Source: Krasilnikovozyma curviuscula (lineage: Eukaryota; Basidiomycota; Tremellomycetes; Cystofilobasidiales; Mrakiaceae). From it: DNA of 64,000 nucleotides. How positions within the stretch are numbered: the first letter of the stretch is position 1; each line of letters opens with the position of its first letter. The notes under the pieces are model-generated. The model worked only from the letters and a program-made list of their open reading frames with translations, was not told where the DNA came from and searched no databases. The DNA is taken from contig MVAQ01000099.1 of NCBI GenBank assembly GCA_014825775.1, positions 1-64,000 on the forward strand. Direction: 5' to 3'. Of this stretch, positions 47,976-60,161 are shown piece by piece. Position numbers and translations under genes: made by a program.

Positions 47976-50158
47976 TCAGATGAACTCAACCCAACCTTCT
48001 ACACCTCTCTTCCTATTGATAGTCAACACCTTTTTTGCAACCCACCAAAAGATAGCTTTCGTTGCCAGACTTTCGTCCCATCCTCTCGCCTTCGCAACAC
48101 TCGCGACCTTCTCGGTCAGTGTACTCTTCGGCAGGCTTAATCCCTCTGAAGAGAGGAGGATCAGTAAGAGGTTGCAGCAGAGGATGAGCTGGGGCGTGAG
48201 GGATGCGGATTGGGCGGGGAGCAGCGTCGTTGAGGTTGAAGATGTCGGCGAGGCAGGGACGGGAGCGACAGTGGATGCTGAGAGTCCTCTCAGTAAAGAA
48301 CTGGTTATGAAAGCGCAAGTGACCCGTTGGTCAGTAGCCATATCTCATGAGGTACAGACGGAATGTTGAGATGAGGGTGGGTGCTTACATCGTTTCGTCG
48401 CCATTCAAAGTCTCGAACGAACTGAGACTCTCAGCAGCGGGTGACAGCCTCAACGTGTCTCCCTGAGTAGACCAAAGCTTCGCCTACAGAATGAAGAAAA
48501 AAATGAAAAGAAGGAAAGGCAGAGCGAAAAAGTGGTCAGTCTTTGAACTTCATCACGCAGGGGAAACTAAGAAACGACGCAAAAGGGCTCACCACAACCC
48601 CTTCAATCTCGCTCGTGATCTTAATCTCACCGATCTCTTCGACAGCATCGGAACCACCAGCAACTCTTGAAGAACTCTTGATAGGCGTCTTGATTCCCAG
48701 CGGCGACGGTGTCGTGGTCTTGCTCTTGCCTGTGAAGAACGCCGGTGGTGTCTTAGGTGACGCCGAGGGCTGCCGTGGTGATTTCAGAGGATGCTTTGAG
48801 GTTGCTGGTGGTGGTGTCGAGCCAACAGTCGGGCCAGAGGAAGAAGGGAGGACGACTGTCACGTCGCCGTCTTGGTCATCGCCGTACTCAGGCAGTGCCG
48901 TGTCCGTCAACATGGATTCGTCGCCTACTCCGTAGTCATCTGCAGGTATTGAAGACGATAGGATAGAGTCTTCACCGCCTGGGATGGGCTGGGGGGAGGC
49001 TAGGAGCTTGCTGTTGTTAATAGACCGCTTGCCGAAGATCTGCGCAAATGACGGAGAAGGTTGCTGCTGCTGCTGTTGGGAGGCAACAGGTTGTCTCTTG
49101 GATGAAGGTGAAGACGATGGTCCGACTGCTGGTCGTGCCGCTCGAAGAGGCGAGCGCCGCGAAGGCTGCAACGAATGGGGCAACAGACGAGAAAAAACAT
49201 CATCATCAGCATAAGCAAGAACAATGGGCTCCACTTCAGCAATAGTAAGGTTGACTTTGGAAAAGAAGGCTCACAGATGGCGTTCCACCTCCCTTCTTTA
49301 CCTCAGCAGCAGCCTTCTTCCGCCTCTCCAACTCCCTACACTCTTGTTCCACAGCACGATACTCTTCCTCATAAGAAGATCCAGCTGCATCAGGTTTGGT
49401 CGAAGATGAAGTTGAAGCCGGTTGAGTATGCTGAAATCGAGAAGGAAAACGCGTCAGGTGAATGAAGAAAGAAGCGGTGCATATTGAGTAAGTCTCGACA
49501 TACCATTTCGATACGAGATTCAATTTCGGAGCATTTAGTGAGAAGATTGATGTTCTTTTGCAAAAGCTGGGCGATGTGTCGTTTGAGACGAGGTTTTGGA
49601 CCACTGTTGGGTGCGAGACAACGACAACCAAGGAAAGACACCATATAGAAGCACACAACACATTACGTCAGCCGCCAGAAACATTTGAGGGATGCTGAAG
49701 GCGGGACCAGAGAAGGTAGAAAATGGCATGATGAATGAGAACACTCACTAATCAGCAACTAGTTTGCTAGCTGCTTTCAACAATATATCTGCATCCTCTA
49801 CTGAATCAGAATCATCTTTACTACCGACGCCAGTCCTCAAAGGGGTACTCATTTCAGGAGCGATCCTTTCTAACAGTGGTCCGTTGCCCAACACGACGCT
49901 TCCTCCTGTTGATGCTGGTACTGGTGCGGCTGTGGGCTCACGTTCATTGCTTGAAGCACTGGTGTTTGCTGTTGGTGAAGGACCAATGTACTTGAACATA
50001 TCTCTTTCACTGCCTTCCGCATCTCGCAAAACGGACAGGAAGTCTGACGAGAGGAGGGCGGTGGTGAAGGGGCCAGACGAATGAGGGGGTTTGAAGGAGG
50101 AATCCTGGAGGAGTAAAGTGGATGCCTCTGAGAGACGTTGAAGGGAAGCTGACACCAT
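47976..50158 (-). CDS. SPC34: DASH/Dam1 complex subunit Spc34
   Basis: Six exons on the minus strand (50158-49749, 49603-49504, 49430-49275, 49165-48593, 48483-48389, 48300-47976) give 552 aa. The N-terminus has the family pattern FTTALLSSDFLSVLRDAEGSERDMF, matching the Spc34 'ALL..DI..LIRDTE.HER.LF' signature. A helical segment (PRLKRHIAQLLQKNINLLTKC) and a coiled coil (EEYRAVEQECRELERRKKAAAE) follow, as does a Ser/Pro-rich region with many SP/TP sites suited to mitotic kinases. The C-terminal module (LWSTQGDTLRLSP through KAIFWWVAKKVLTINRKRG) is structured. Spc34 is part of the ring that couples kinetochores to microtubule ends in fungi. The protein is longer than the yeast one (about 300 aa), mainly through the Ser/Pro region. 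A relic copy of its 3' end lies just downstream. Confidence 0.72.
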
Positions 50159-50807
50159 TATTGAGGGAGACCTGTCAGCCAGGTTTCCCGTGGACGGGGT
50201 CGAAAAACAACGAGGGCACGACGCGACGACGCCAGGGCACACGTTCAAAGGAAACACAGGGGCAAAGGACAGTAGAAAAACATGTTAACAGGCAATTCTG
50301 GATAGTACAGACCATCACCTCTCTCACTCACCTGTGTATATACTCAAGTGGCCCATATATTACTGTTCAGGTCGAGCTTCCTCTCGCGAGACTTTGGTCT
50401 GCTAGCTTCGACAACCACCAATATTTCTTCACTTTTTGTCATTCTTTTACCGGTGCCTGCTCTTTGCTGCTGTTAGGATTTGTAAGTGGAAACGTCGTTT
50501 CCGTGGGTGCATTCGGCCCGTAGGTCAAGAATACAGCTAATGAAATGCTCCGCGCTCTGTTCGCCTCGTCCGTTGTGCACGTCGCTCAGGTCGATCTTTC
50601 AATCTGAAATCACATAAGGTAAGTACCACAGAAGAAGAATCTGAAACTGTCGTGTTTATTGCCTGTAAGCTAATCTGATTAGGATTTTGTTCTGCTATCC
50701 TGCTCTCAGCATTTCTTGCGCGTTGGATCCCTCCTCTCCCTTTTCTCTTCGTCGAAGTCATCAAATCTTCAAAGGAAGAAGACCTACATCCCTAGCAAAC
50801 TTGCCAG
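50159..50807. other. Divergent region between SPC34 and the GT61 gene; first GT61 exon may lie here
   Basis: 650 bp. No in-frame ATG could be linked to the first long exon of the GT61 gene, so an initiating exon may be hidden in this stretch, for example near the GTAAGT at 50620. No other feature is recognised. Confidence 0.4.
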
Positions 50808-53114
50808 TTGCCCAACCTGTATTCCCAATCACACAAACGTACAACCTCTGCCAACTATAGCTCCAAACCCGTCTACTCTCTTGCCAATTTCTCTGCACCC
50901 TCTACCTCAAACGCATTCTTCCCCTCTTCCTCCTCATCTTCATCGAGTACACCCAGTAAGCCGTTCATCAGAAAACCGTCGAACCACACAGATATCCCCA
51001 TCTCTGCGACAAGGCGGTTTGTGAGGTTCACACCAATGCAACGCCGAACGTTGGTGATACTCCTAACACTGGTACCCATTGTCGGAATCGTCCTCACTTT
51101 CTCAGCGGGGTTCTTGCCAACATCTCTCTCTGGCCACCTCGGGTCTTCAACGTGGTTCTCCCCTTGGGTGCCTACCTCGACTACTGTTGCGGATGATGAG
51201 TTTGCAGTGAATGTGGATGAGGACTATTCGTTAGAGTCTTCATTTCAAGATATTGGGATGGATGAACTGACGGGTGCTTGGAAAGGGAAGGAAACGAAAT
51301 GGTTGAGAGGCATCCCCGGTTACATGATGTTTGAAAATCTCTACGTCGAGAATGGCATCTTCTGTAAGTTCTTGCTGGCTCTTTCCTAATATTCAATTAA
51401 TTTTGACAACTTCCTTCTCTCACTGTGCTCTCATTTATTTCGCTTTTTTTTTCAATTCTTCGCTCGCCCTCGACACTGCAACTCTGGCCCTCCAGACGCA
51501 ATCACACCAACACCAGAAGATCTACCGCCGCTCACAAAATTCCTATCTGATATGACGGCGGGTGTGGAAGGTAACTGGTTTCCTGTAGCGGACGAACGTC
51601 GATGGGTCTCCCTCACGCCCGATGAAGCTCAAGAGAAATGGAAATCAACCGATTCACCCAGTGTCGTCAAGATGGCGGGTGCACTTCCTGGCACGACTTT
51701 TTTCATGAATGATGGTCCTGGTGGAGAAGGATATTTGGGTATGTTGTGACTCATTCTGCCGCTGTTTGACGTTTGAGACATCGTAGCTACTTGCTGAATA
51801 CTTTGTGCCACTGTAGCCCACTACTTCCACTTCGCTGCTGAGATCCTCACTGGAGCATTCCGTGTCCTTGCATCTTCCCCCTCCATTCTGGCTCGCGGAA
51901 CGACCAAAGGAATGGAGTTCCCACGCAGAATAATCTTGGCTAAAGGTCGAGATTGGAGAGATGTACCCAAAATCAACGCTTGGATGATAGACACCATGTT
52001 TCCCATGTCAGGGATGGAAGATAGTGAGATGTGGAACGGTAAGTCTTGCTCTTTTTCTTTCACATTTCAGTAGGAAGTTTGGCCATGTCTGATATTGTGA
52101 TGCATTTTTCTCGTCTAAACCGTAGATCGGACGGCTTCAGGCAACCTCTACATCTTCCCCCAAATCGTTATAGTTGATCGATGGGCATCCCATCGATGGA
52201 ACCCAACAACTAACGCATGGAACAAAATGAACGCCGATGTATTCAACTTGATCAAGGGAACGGTTGACTGGTGGGCACCCATTCGAAGCTCAATGATGAG
52301 GACGTTGGGCATCAAACCGGTGGAACATAATAAAGACAAAACTGTGGTACTGTATATCTCGAGGTGAGATACTTCTGGCTATGTTCCATGCTGGATCATC
52401 CTACTCACCTCCTTTCACCTTCAATGCACAGGCAAAACGCAGCTAAACGACGGCTTTCGCCTGAAGCTCACGAAGAACTCCTCATTGCCCTCGAATCTCT
52501 TCAGCCCAATATTGAGCTTATTGTCGCTCAAATGGAGATTATGAGCAAAAAGGAGCAGATGGAGGTCGTCAGTCGGGCGGATGTGATGATGGCCGTCCAT
52601 GGAAACGGATTAACGCACGCGATTTGGATGAGGCCAGGTGGGGCTGTCATTGAAAGTAAGTCGTTTGAAGAAGCTCTTACATAAGTGGCCGTTATTGAAG
52701 TGTCGTGTCTATTTCTTCAGTCTTTGATGTTGGTGGATTTACGAGAGATTATCAGATCGTAAGCGCTGTGGATATGATGAGTGATGTTTACTACCAGATT
52801 ACTAACATGTTACATATGTTCTGTCGCTGCTTTAGCTCACTGAGGCTTTCAAGCATCGTTACTACCCAATCTGGGATAATGAAGTGTATGATTGGAAGGC
52901 TGATGTTCCCGGTAAGTTTAAGCACCATTGTTCTCGCTCTAGTAGCATCTCTTTAACCTGTTTCGCCTTTTGCTGGCTTAACGTAGGCTTTAAGTTGACG
53001 GATAACTTCCAAGGAACGAACATTACTGTCGACCCTCAGTTGATAAAAGGCATAATACAAGGTGTGATGAATGATGGAAACGTTGCTCACCTTCCCACAA
53101 GTGATGAACTGTAG
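50808..53114 (+). CDS. GT61-family glycosyltransferase, type II Golgi membrane protein (start unresolved)
   Basis: Exons 50808-51363, 51496-51738, 51817-52038, 52126-52363, 52432-52655, 52721-52758, 52836-52911, 52987-53114 give about 574 aa. After a cytosolic Ser-rich segment there is one membrane anchor (LVILLTLVPIVGIVLTFSAGF), then a stem and a luminal catalytic part. The GT61/DUF563 hallmark is ADVMMAVHGNGLTHAIWMRP followed by GAVIEIFD. Other family-like blocks are FFMNDGPGGEGYLAHYFHF and YIFPQIVIVDRW. GT61 enzymes include beta-1,2-xylosyltransferases and EGF-domain O-GlcNAc transferases; the donor sugar here is unknown. The frame at 50808 opens with TTG after a possible acceptor (GCCAG), so the true start is upstream or else at ATG 51033, just before the membrane anchor. 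It is convergent with the sugar transporter gene. Confidence 0.78.
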
Positions 53115-53694
53115 AGTGACAATGGATTTGACCTAGTGGATTGGAGATCATGTGGATTTAAATGATGATATCTGTTTTGATCTAACCTGATGTAAATTAT
53201 TCAATTGGGACTCCTGATTACGGTAGACGATAGCAAGGGACCACGCTGTGGTGGTATCGGAACTGTCAATTTCGGACGGTAAGTCACATCACTCTGGTAG
53301 GGAAGAAGAGTGCAAATTGAACGTGTCTAATGAAGCTGATTGCGTTCTGGTGTGAAGCTTGAAGGATTTCAGATTTGTGGGGAGAGGAAAAGAAGATGGC
53401 GAAGGCGAAGGCGAAAGCGATGGCGCCCTTGGTGGTAGGTAGGTGGTCACAGCTCAAGAGACAATGTTTCTGAAGCGGATGTGACTCCATATTTGCCACA
53501 GATTTCAGCTCTGGATTTGTATGAGATTGCTTCCTTCTCTGTCATATAACCAACTGACGCTTTTGTCACATGCATTCTTGCAATTTGAGTGCCAAAGATA
53601 TCCGACTACACTTCATAGCATCACGCTACACCCCATGAATCTGTTCTAGCATTAAGAAGAAGACTACGCTGTTGTTGATGTACAGTATGGTAAT
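53115..53694. other. Convergent intergenic region
   Basis: 580 bp of 3' flanks of the GT61 and transporter genes. A short GCGAAG/GCGAAA hexamer run lies at about 53398-53418. Nothing else is recognised. Confidence 0.45.
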
Positions 53695-56299
53695 TCAAGC
53701 CTTCGAGACTTCTTGGACTGGGCGGGCGTCCTCTGTCGCCATCATAAACGCAACGAGTGTTAGAAAGAAGAAAACCATTGCACCACCTAAGGACGAGCTG
53801 GACTCACCAGTGATAGAACTTCTACCCTTGATCTCGTCATTCATGATTTCTTCAGCGACAGGGTCACCGAAGACGGCGCTGGAGGAAAAAACGAAGATGT
53901 CAACGATTCACTCGTTACGAGGAACTTCAAAGACTTACTTGAGCTGTTCGAGTGATCGTCCTTTTGTTTCAGGGAAGAACAGATAGAACACGGTGAAATT
54001 CAATAGGTTTAAGCCGACGAAAACAAAGTAATAACCTGTACAGCAAAGGCATAATGTCAATTGTATTGCTACGGCTTCAAAGCGGATGGATTCAACTCAC
54101 GCCACCCAATCTTCCCCAAAGCAATAGGAGAGACTTGATTAAATATAATGTTCCCACTCCAATGCACGATTCCAGCTGCTGATCCACCAAGCGAACGGAT
54201 AGGCCTAGTGCAGATTAACAGGGATAGATAGACGAAGTTTGGTCAGTTCAGAGTGCGTCAAAACTGGTTAGTAAAACATACATTGGGAATATCTCAGCTG
54301 TGTAAATGAAGGTGATTGGGGCTACCATACCATCTAAAGACGTGAGGGTGTGGAACATCCATCGCATCAGTCACGGAATCAGGAAGGAAATTTAAGAATT
54401 GCTGCTTACAACACAAGGTGAAAGAATAAAGAAGGGCTACACCAGCACGTTGAGCACTGAGATTGGGATGAGCGGAGCCAGATGGGTACTTGTATTGAAG
54501 AAGTGCAGCGGTGAGGAGGATCGCAGCCAACATCAGTGGGACCGCTATGTGAATTAAAAAAGCAAGCATCAGTTTCCCAAAGTTGGAAGGTTGAAAGAGG
54601 GGAAGCCAATCACTTACGCGTAATCAACTGCATACGTCCAAATCTGTCGATCAAGAACACAATCGAAATACAGACTGCGACGAAACCAACGATACCGTAG
54701 ATGCCAGTCAGGAGGAGGACATGGTTGGTGTCAAAACCGAGCGACTTGTACATCAATGTCTGATGGGCAACAACAAGAAAGTAAGCATTGAATTATTGGT
54801 GATCAAAAGTGGAATTTAGTCACTTGGTAGTACTGGGAGGTACGACAAGAGGAAGTGTCAGCGTAACAACGCAGCGAAATCCCAAACAACACAACCCGAA
54901 CCACTTACATTTATCACATTAACTCCACTAAAAGCAACGTACAACCATGTGTAACTGGCGAGATAAACTCTCTTCCGCCAGGATGGTTTAGAGAAGAGCA
55001 CGCGCGGGTCGGTGACCTTCTGGCTCTCCTCCAGCATGATGTTCTCCTTCATAATGAGGAATTCCTCTTCTGTTTCAGCATCTGAAGTGTCTGAGAGCTT
55101 CTTCAAGATAGCAAGAGCACGCTCATCATGTCCTTTGGAAATCAACCAACGTGGCTAGGAAAGGGAGCAAGTTGCGCGTTAAAAGTTGACAAAAGACGGC
55201 CTTCGAGGCTGAGTACTTACAGATTCTGGAAGGAAAGGAAGACACGCAAGCAGTATAAGAGGGGGAATAATCTGGAACCCAAAAGGTAGTCTCCATTGCA
55301 AGTTTCCTTTGACGTTTTTAAAGCCATAAGAGATCCACGATGAAGAAACAGATCCAAAGGATTGAGTCAGTTGCATCAATCCAACCTGGAATAGATTTTA
55401 AAGGAAGTTAGAGAGTATTTTTTGAGCCTGAGTTCTATCAAAACAAAGCTTTTATCTTACGATGGTACCCCGCCATCTTGGCGCTGCTATCTCGGCCTGG
55501 TAGATGGAGCATGACACCATCATTGATCCTAACCCAATACCGGCGAACGCTCTTCCGGCCATCAGCATTCCAGTGTTGGTAGCTGCGCACATTAAGATAC
55601 CTCCCAACAAAGAAGCGGCACTTCCGAACGCAATGGTCCACCGTCTCCCCACACGGTCACAGAGCAAAGCGACAAACAAGTTGCTAATCCATGCGCCTCC
55701 TTGGAGAGAGCCTGGGAGGGGAACAGACAGTTGCAATTGTGGTAGCCCGTCAGTGACTAATGGTGTAGGGACACTTCTGAGGAGCAATTGACTGACTAGT
55801 GATCCCTCCCAACACTGGTGAACTTGGACTTTCAAAGTACTTGAGGAAATAGGTTTGAGCGATCATTGAGCTCATGATTCCCGAATCGTAACCATAACTA
55901 GTAAAGAACACTGTGTTGGTACGGCTTGATATAACAAACAATGAATCACTGCTAGTTCGGCGAATCAAACCTACAGGAAAGACCCCACGCCCACCAAAAC
56001 TGCACACCAGATGGTGTAGAAGAGACCTTTGTTACTCATGCTGAAGAAATCTTTCCTCTTGATGTCGAAGTTGAAGAAAGGTTCGTAGGGAGCTAGAAGA
56101 TGACGACCCAACGAAGACACTTAATCTATACCGTTTCTAATTCAAGAAGAGACCACCTGACCTGAGTTCGGAGCCTTCAGCCCGGATCTTTGGTGTTGAC
56201 CTAGGTGGATAGCTGCTGATGGTATTTACCTTCAGTTACCGCCCGACGGTGGACGATCGCAGTTTTGTTGTCTTCTTCCCTAAACACACCGTTCGCCAT
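53695..56299 (-). CDS. MFS sugar transporter (hexose/pentose type)
   Basis: Fourteen exons on the minus strand: 56299-56230, 56092-55975, 55897-55797, 55711-55461, 55385-55221, 55154-54909, 54832-54824, 54759-54618, 54544-54410, 54333-54282, 54204-54101, 54035-53939, 53878-53808, 53732-53695; 532 aa in frame. Sugar-porter marks: FLYGYDSG in TM1, DRVGRRW between TM2 and TM3, YQAEIAAPRWRGTIV at TM4/5, FLPESPRWLISKG before the central loop, VNVINYYQ in TM7, DRFGRMQ, YTAEIFPMPIRS and FFPETKGRSLEQL. Twelve membrane segments can be followed. Substrate is not readable from sequence. A 9-nt exon encodes YYQ, part of the TM7 sugar-contact motif. It shares a 227-bp divergent promoter with the GH31 alpha-xylosidase, so a xyloside or xyloglucan-derived sugar is a reasonable guess. 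Confidence 0.88.
54824..54832 (-). other. 9-nt micro-exon encoding YYQ of the sugar-porter TM7 motif
   Basis: On the minus strand TACTACCAA is bounded by CTCCCAG before and GTGACT after. It restores VINYYQTLMY, a conserved stretch of TM7 in fungal sugar porters; skipping it keeps frame but removes the three residues. Confidence 0.8.
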
Positions 56300-56526
56300 C
56301 GTTACCGCGACTTTGCCTCCTGGGCGAATATCCTCTTTGAGAAATCTCCTTTCTACGCCTGATGATTGTCTTTTCTATTATTTTATGTTTAGTTGGTGCC
56401 CGGTAAGAGCGCCCCGCCGGACGGATAAACCTCGAGAGATTCGAGTTATCTGCCGTCGAGGTTAAAAAGAGAGTAGCCCTCGCAGGACCAGGATTACTCT
56501 CAGCTTCAATCACACCCTGACCCAAA
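56300..56526. promoter_or_regulatory. Shared divergent promoter of the sugar transporter and alpha-xylosidase genes
   Basis: 227 bp separate the two start codons. Within it CCCCGC at 56412-56417 (reverse GCGGGG) fits the Mig1/CreA glucose-repressor consensus. TTATCT at about 56446-56451 fits a GATA-factor site. CCG/CGG half sites near 56417-56423 and 56452 could bind Zn2Cys6 activators. A TATA-like TATTATTTTATG lies at about 56377-56388. All these are motif matches only. Confidence 0.5.
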
Positions 56527-59500
56527 ATGAAGTACAAGGACGGACTCTGGAGAATCAGAAAAGATGTTGAGATCGATGCTTCGGTGGAAGTGGCGGACTT
56601 CAAGGTTGAGAAGGACAGGCTGCTCTTCCAAGCGTCTCCTTTCCATCTCGCAACCAGAGGCGACACTTTGAAAGGTGAGAAGGCACTCAATCTTTACTCT
56701 AATATTCTAGCCAGAGCTGATGTTCCCTGTTTCTCATCTGGGTCCATGAAGGTCCACTGTTTGAGGTTGAAATTTCTTCCCCACTTCGAGACGTGTGTTT
56801 GGTGCAGGTTGATCACTTCAAGGTTAGCATCGCCTCTTATTATGTCTTATTATGAATAGTACAGAAATCTCATCCCAACTACTTGGATGGGCTTGTAGGG
56901 TATCCAAGAGCAGCTCCCAGACTACCAACTTTTCCCAGATGGCGCACCTCCGGAGGTTCAAGTCACGACCTCCAGCACTGAAGATGAGCTGTCTTTGCAG
57001 ACTGGAGACCTCACAGCTATTGTAAACCTGAAGCCATACTCCTACAACGTCGACTTCACTCAAAATGGAAAAGTACTCGCTTCCACTGGTTTCAAGTCCA
57101 CGGGTAGCTTGCTGTTAACACACGAGCACGAGCTTTCCAATCTCTCCGAAACCACGTTCTTGTCATGGAATCCAAGACTTCCTACTCAAACTGAGCGAAA
57201 CAAGAGGTACATGCTTGTCGAGTTCGACCTTCACCTAGGAGAGGTAGGCACCGTGCCTGTTTATATTCTCTAAAGAAGGGGTAATCTGACAGCATTATTC
57301 TCTAATCGAAGCAAATCTACGGTCTTGGAGAGCGATTTGGTCCTATGGTGAAGAATGGCCAAGCGATTTCCATGTGGAATGCTGACGGCGGCACTTCTTC
57401 GGAGCAGGTTAGTCGCCTCACCTTAGTTTCAGCTCTGGTCTATGTTGTTGCTTTCTGATGGATCTGACCATCTTTCTATCTTTCAGACATACAAGAACAT
57501 TCCCTTTTTTATTAGCAGCAGAGGATACGGTGTCTTCTTCGACACTCCGGCTGAAGTCAACTTTGAGATCGGTTCTGAGAAGATGAGCAGAATAAACTGT
57601 ACCATCAAGGGAGAGCAGCTCAAGTATTTTGTTATTGGTGGGAAAGATTTGAAGGCTGTATTGAACAAGTAAGCGTCTTCGTGCTGTCTCACTTCATCAA
57701 CTTAGTCCGTTAGCCTTAGTTGGTTGATCATATACTTTCTGAGAACAGCTACACCATCATCACAGGTCGTCCAGCCTTGCCACCTGCAAGCACTTTTGGG
57801 TTATGGTTATCCACCTCTTTCACCACGAATTACGATCAGAAAACTGTCGAGGGATTTCTTGAGGGAATGAGGGACCGCAACTGTCCCGTCAGATACTTCC
57901 ACGTGAGTCAGACTGGAATATTCGTTACTAAGACTTTATCTGATACTTCCTATATCTTCATAGTTCGATTGCTTCTGGATGAAACGATTCGAGTGGTGTA
58001 ACTTCACTTTCGATCCAGACATGTTCGCGGATCCCAAAAAGATGCTTTCCGATCTCAAGACCAAATACAACATCAAGATCTGCGTCTGGATCAGTACGTC
58101 GCTTTCAGTTATTTTACTGTATAAAAAGCTGAACCAGTTTGTCTTTGCGGTGTTTTCTGTTAGATCCATATATTGGTCAAGCCTCGCCACTTTTTGCGGA
58201 GGGTCGCAAAGGCGGATACTTTATTCACCATACCGACGGATCACTGTACCAAACTGATACTTGGCAGCCATCCATGGCGATCGTCGATTTCACTAATCCA
58301 GCTGCTTGTGAAGTGAGTTCCCTTCTCCATTCTACCCCGACCCTGGCTGGCACTGCTGACCAACCTCCAATCTTCGCAGTGGTACGCCAGCAAGCTCGAA
58401 GCTTTGATTGACATGGGAGTCGACGCCTTTAAAACCGATTTTGGAGAACGTATCCCACACGTTCAAGTCAAGTTTCATAACAATGAGGTCCCCGAACGAG
58501 TACACAACTGGTTCGCATTCAAGTACAATGAAGTTGTCTTCAATCTCCTCAAGAGGAAGCTCGGCGAAGGTGAAGCTTGTGTCTTTGCCAGATCTGCTAC
58601 TGCAGGTGGTCAGAGATTTCCTGTTCACTGGGGTGGTGATTGCGAGAGCACTTACGAGGCGATGGGAGAATCTTTGAGAGGTGGCTTGAGTTTGATGTCC
58701 TCTGGTTTCGCTTTCTGGAGTCACGACGTCGGTGGATTTGAAGGAACACCACCGGCTATCTTGATGTCTCGTTGGATTGCTTTTGGTCTTTTCTCCTCTC
58801 ATAGGTAAGTCGTGGCATGTATCCAGGTATCACCGATCACTTACGTCTACTGTTGTTTTGATTTGAAGTCGGCTCCACGGGAGTAACTCCTACCGAGTTC
58901 CTTGGTTCTACGAGGGTGCTACGGAGACCTTGTCCAAGCTTGTCGCTGTGAAACTCTCTTTGATGCCATACATCTACCAGACAGTTAGTCCACTGCTCGA
59001 ATTGTTTGTCATTGCAGTCGCTCATGCCATCTTGCATTTTCTCAGGGCATCAATGCCACTAGAACTGGAACTCCAGTCATGCGTCCAATGTTCCTCGAAT
59101 TCCCAAATGATCCAACCTCTTGGAACCTTGACAAGCAGTATATGTTTGGTGAGAGCCTTCTGGTTGCACCTGTTTTCTCCGACACCGAGGCTTTGTTCTA
59201 CCTCCCAGAAGGTAAATGGACGTGCTTCTGGACTGGAGAATTAGTCAGTGGTCCTAAGTGGGTCAGAAAAGAAGCTGCCATTGACTAGTGAGTATTTGCA
59301 TCGTTCAAAAATACAGCTCCACAAGAAACTGATTTTTTGTCTCGCAGCATCCCTGTATTCGCCAGAGAGAACTCGGTCATCCCTGTCTCTTCTGCCAGTC
59401 CAAAAGTTCCAGACTATGACTACTCCAAAGATGTTGAGCTCAGAGTTTACGCTCTTGCCTCTGACACGTCTATCAAGGTCGAGCTTCCATCTGGAAAGGG

Positions 59501-59630
59501 CACTGTCATCGCTGCTGTTCTCGAAGTCAAGTGCAATGAGAGCGGTGCCAACGCCCTGGTTTCATCCGATGGTATCACTGTTCACATCTCGGAGGGTGCT
59601 GCATCCAACATCACCCTAAAAAAGTACTAG
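56527..59630 (+). CDS. Glycoside hydrolase family 31, alpha-xylosidase (YicI-like)
   Basis: Twelve exons (56527-56674, 56752-56822, 56899-57243, 57312-57407, 57487-57668, 57749-57902, 57964-58093, 58164-58312, 58380-58804, 58869-58983, 59046-59287, 59348-59630) give 779 aa, the usual length of bacterial-type alpha-xylosidases. Motifs: [66 protein letters not shown] (nucleophile Asp in KTDFGE), [19 protein letters not shown] (acid/base Asp region), [16 protein letters not shown] and the C-terminal beta domain. The [19 protein letters not shown] combination is the alpha-xylosidase (YicI) type rather than the lysosomal or ER alpha-glucosidase type. No signal peptide is visible, so it likely works in the cytosol on imported alpha-xylosides such as isoprimeverose. 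The divergent transporter neighbour supports that role. Confidence 0.9.
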
Positions 59631-60161
59631 ATTTTGAAATGAGCTGTGCTGTGACGACGCACAACAAAGCTCAACTTTTCCTCATTACTACGATTTTCTC
59701 TGTGTTTCTTTTTGTGCAACATAAACAACCATACTCTTGGTACATAGATTTAGAACAATTCACCCTCGATGCGTGGCATTTCGGATCTTTCGTTTTGCAC
59801 GTTTATTCGCTCTGCAGAAGAACAATGTCTGAAAGGATAACAACAACTTCGGTACTTGCCGCTTGACGAATAACAGCATGAGAACAAAGCGTGAAATATC
59901 AATAAAATTTGAGTACAGAGAAAAAGAGGAAAACTGCGAGGAGATGAAAAAGGTACGGATGAGGGGGATATCGGTAACGACGGGTGGTGTGGTAAAACAC
60001 ACACACACACACACACCTAGAAGAGAGGGAAAAAGGACAGAGAAAAGTACGAGCAGAGTGATCGTAAAAGAGAGTCATCACAAATTTCAAGAACCGAGAT
60101 AAGTCAATGTTCAAAGTACGTAAGCAAAAGGATAAGAAGGAACCAAGGCTCTAGCATGTTT
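59631..60161. other. Convergent intergenic region with (AC)n repeat
   Basis: 531 bp between the GH31 gene (+) and RAB5 (-). It holds an AC dinucleotide run at about 59997-60016 and an AATAAA at 59901-59906. No coding segment is supported. Confidence 0.5.
59997..60016 (+). repeat. (AC)10 microsatellite
   Basis: Ten tandem AC units in the 3' flank shared by the GH31 and RAB5 genes. Confidence 0.85.
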
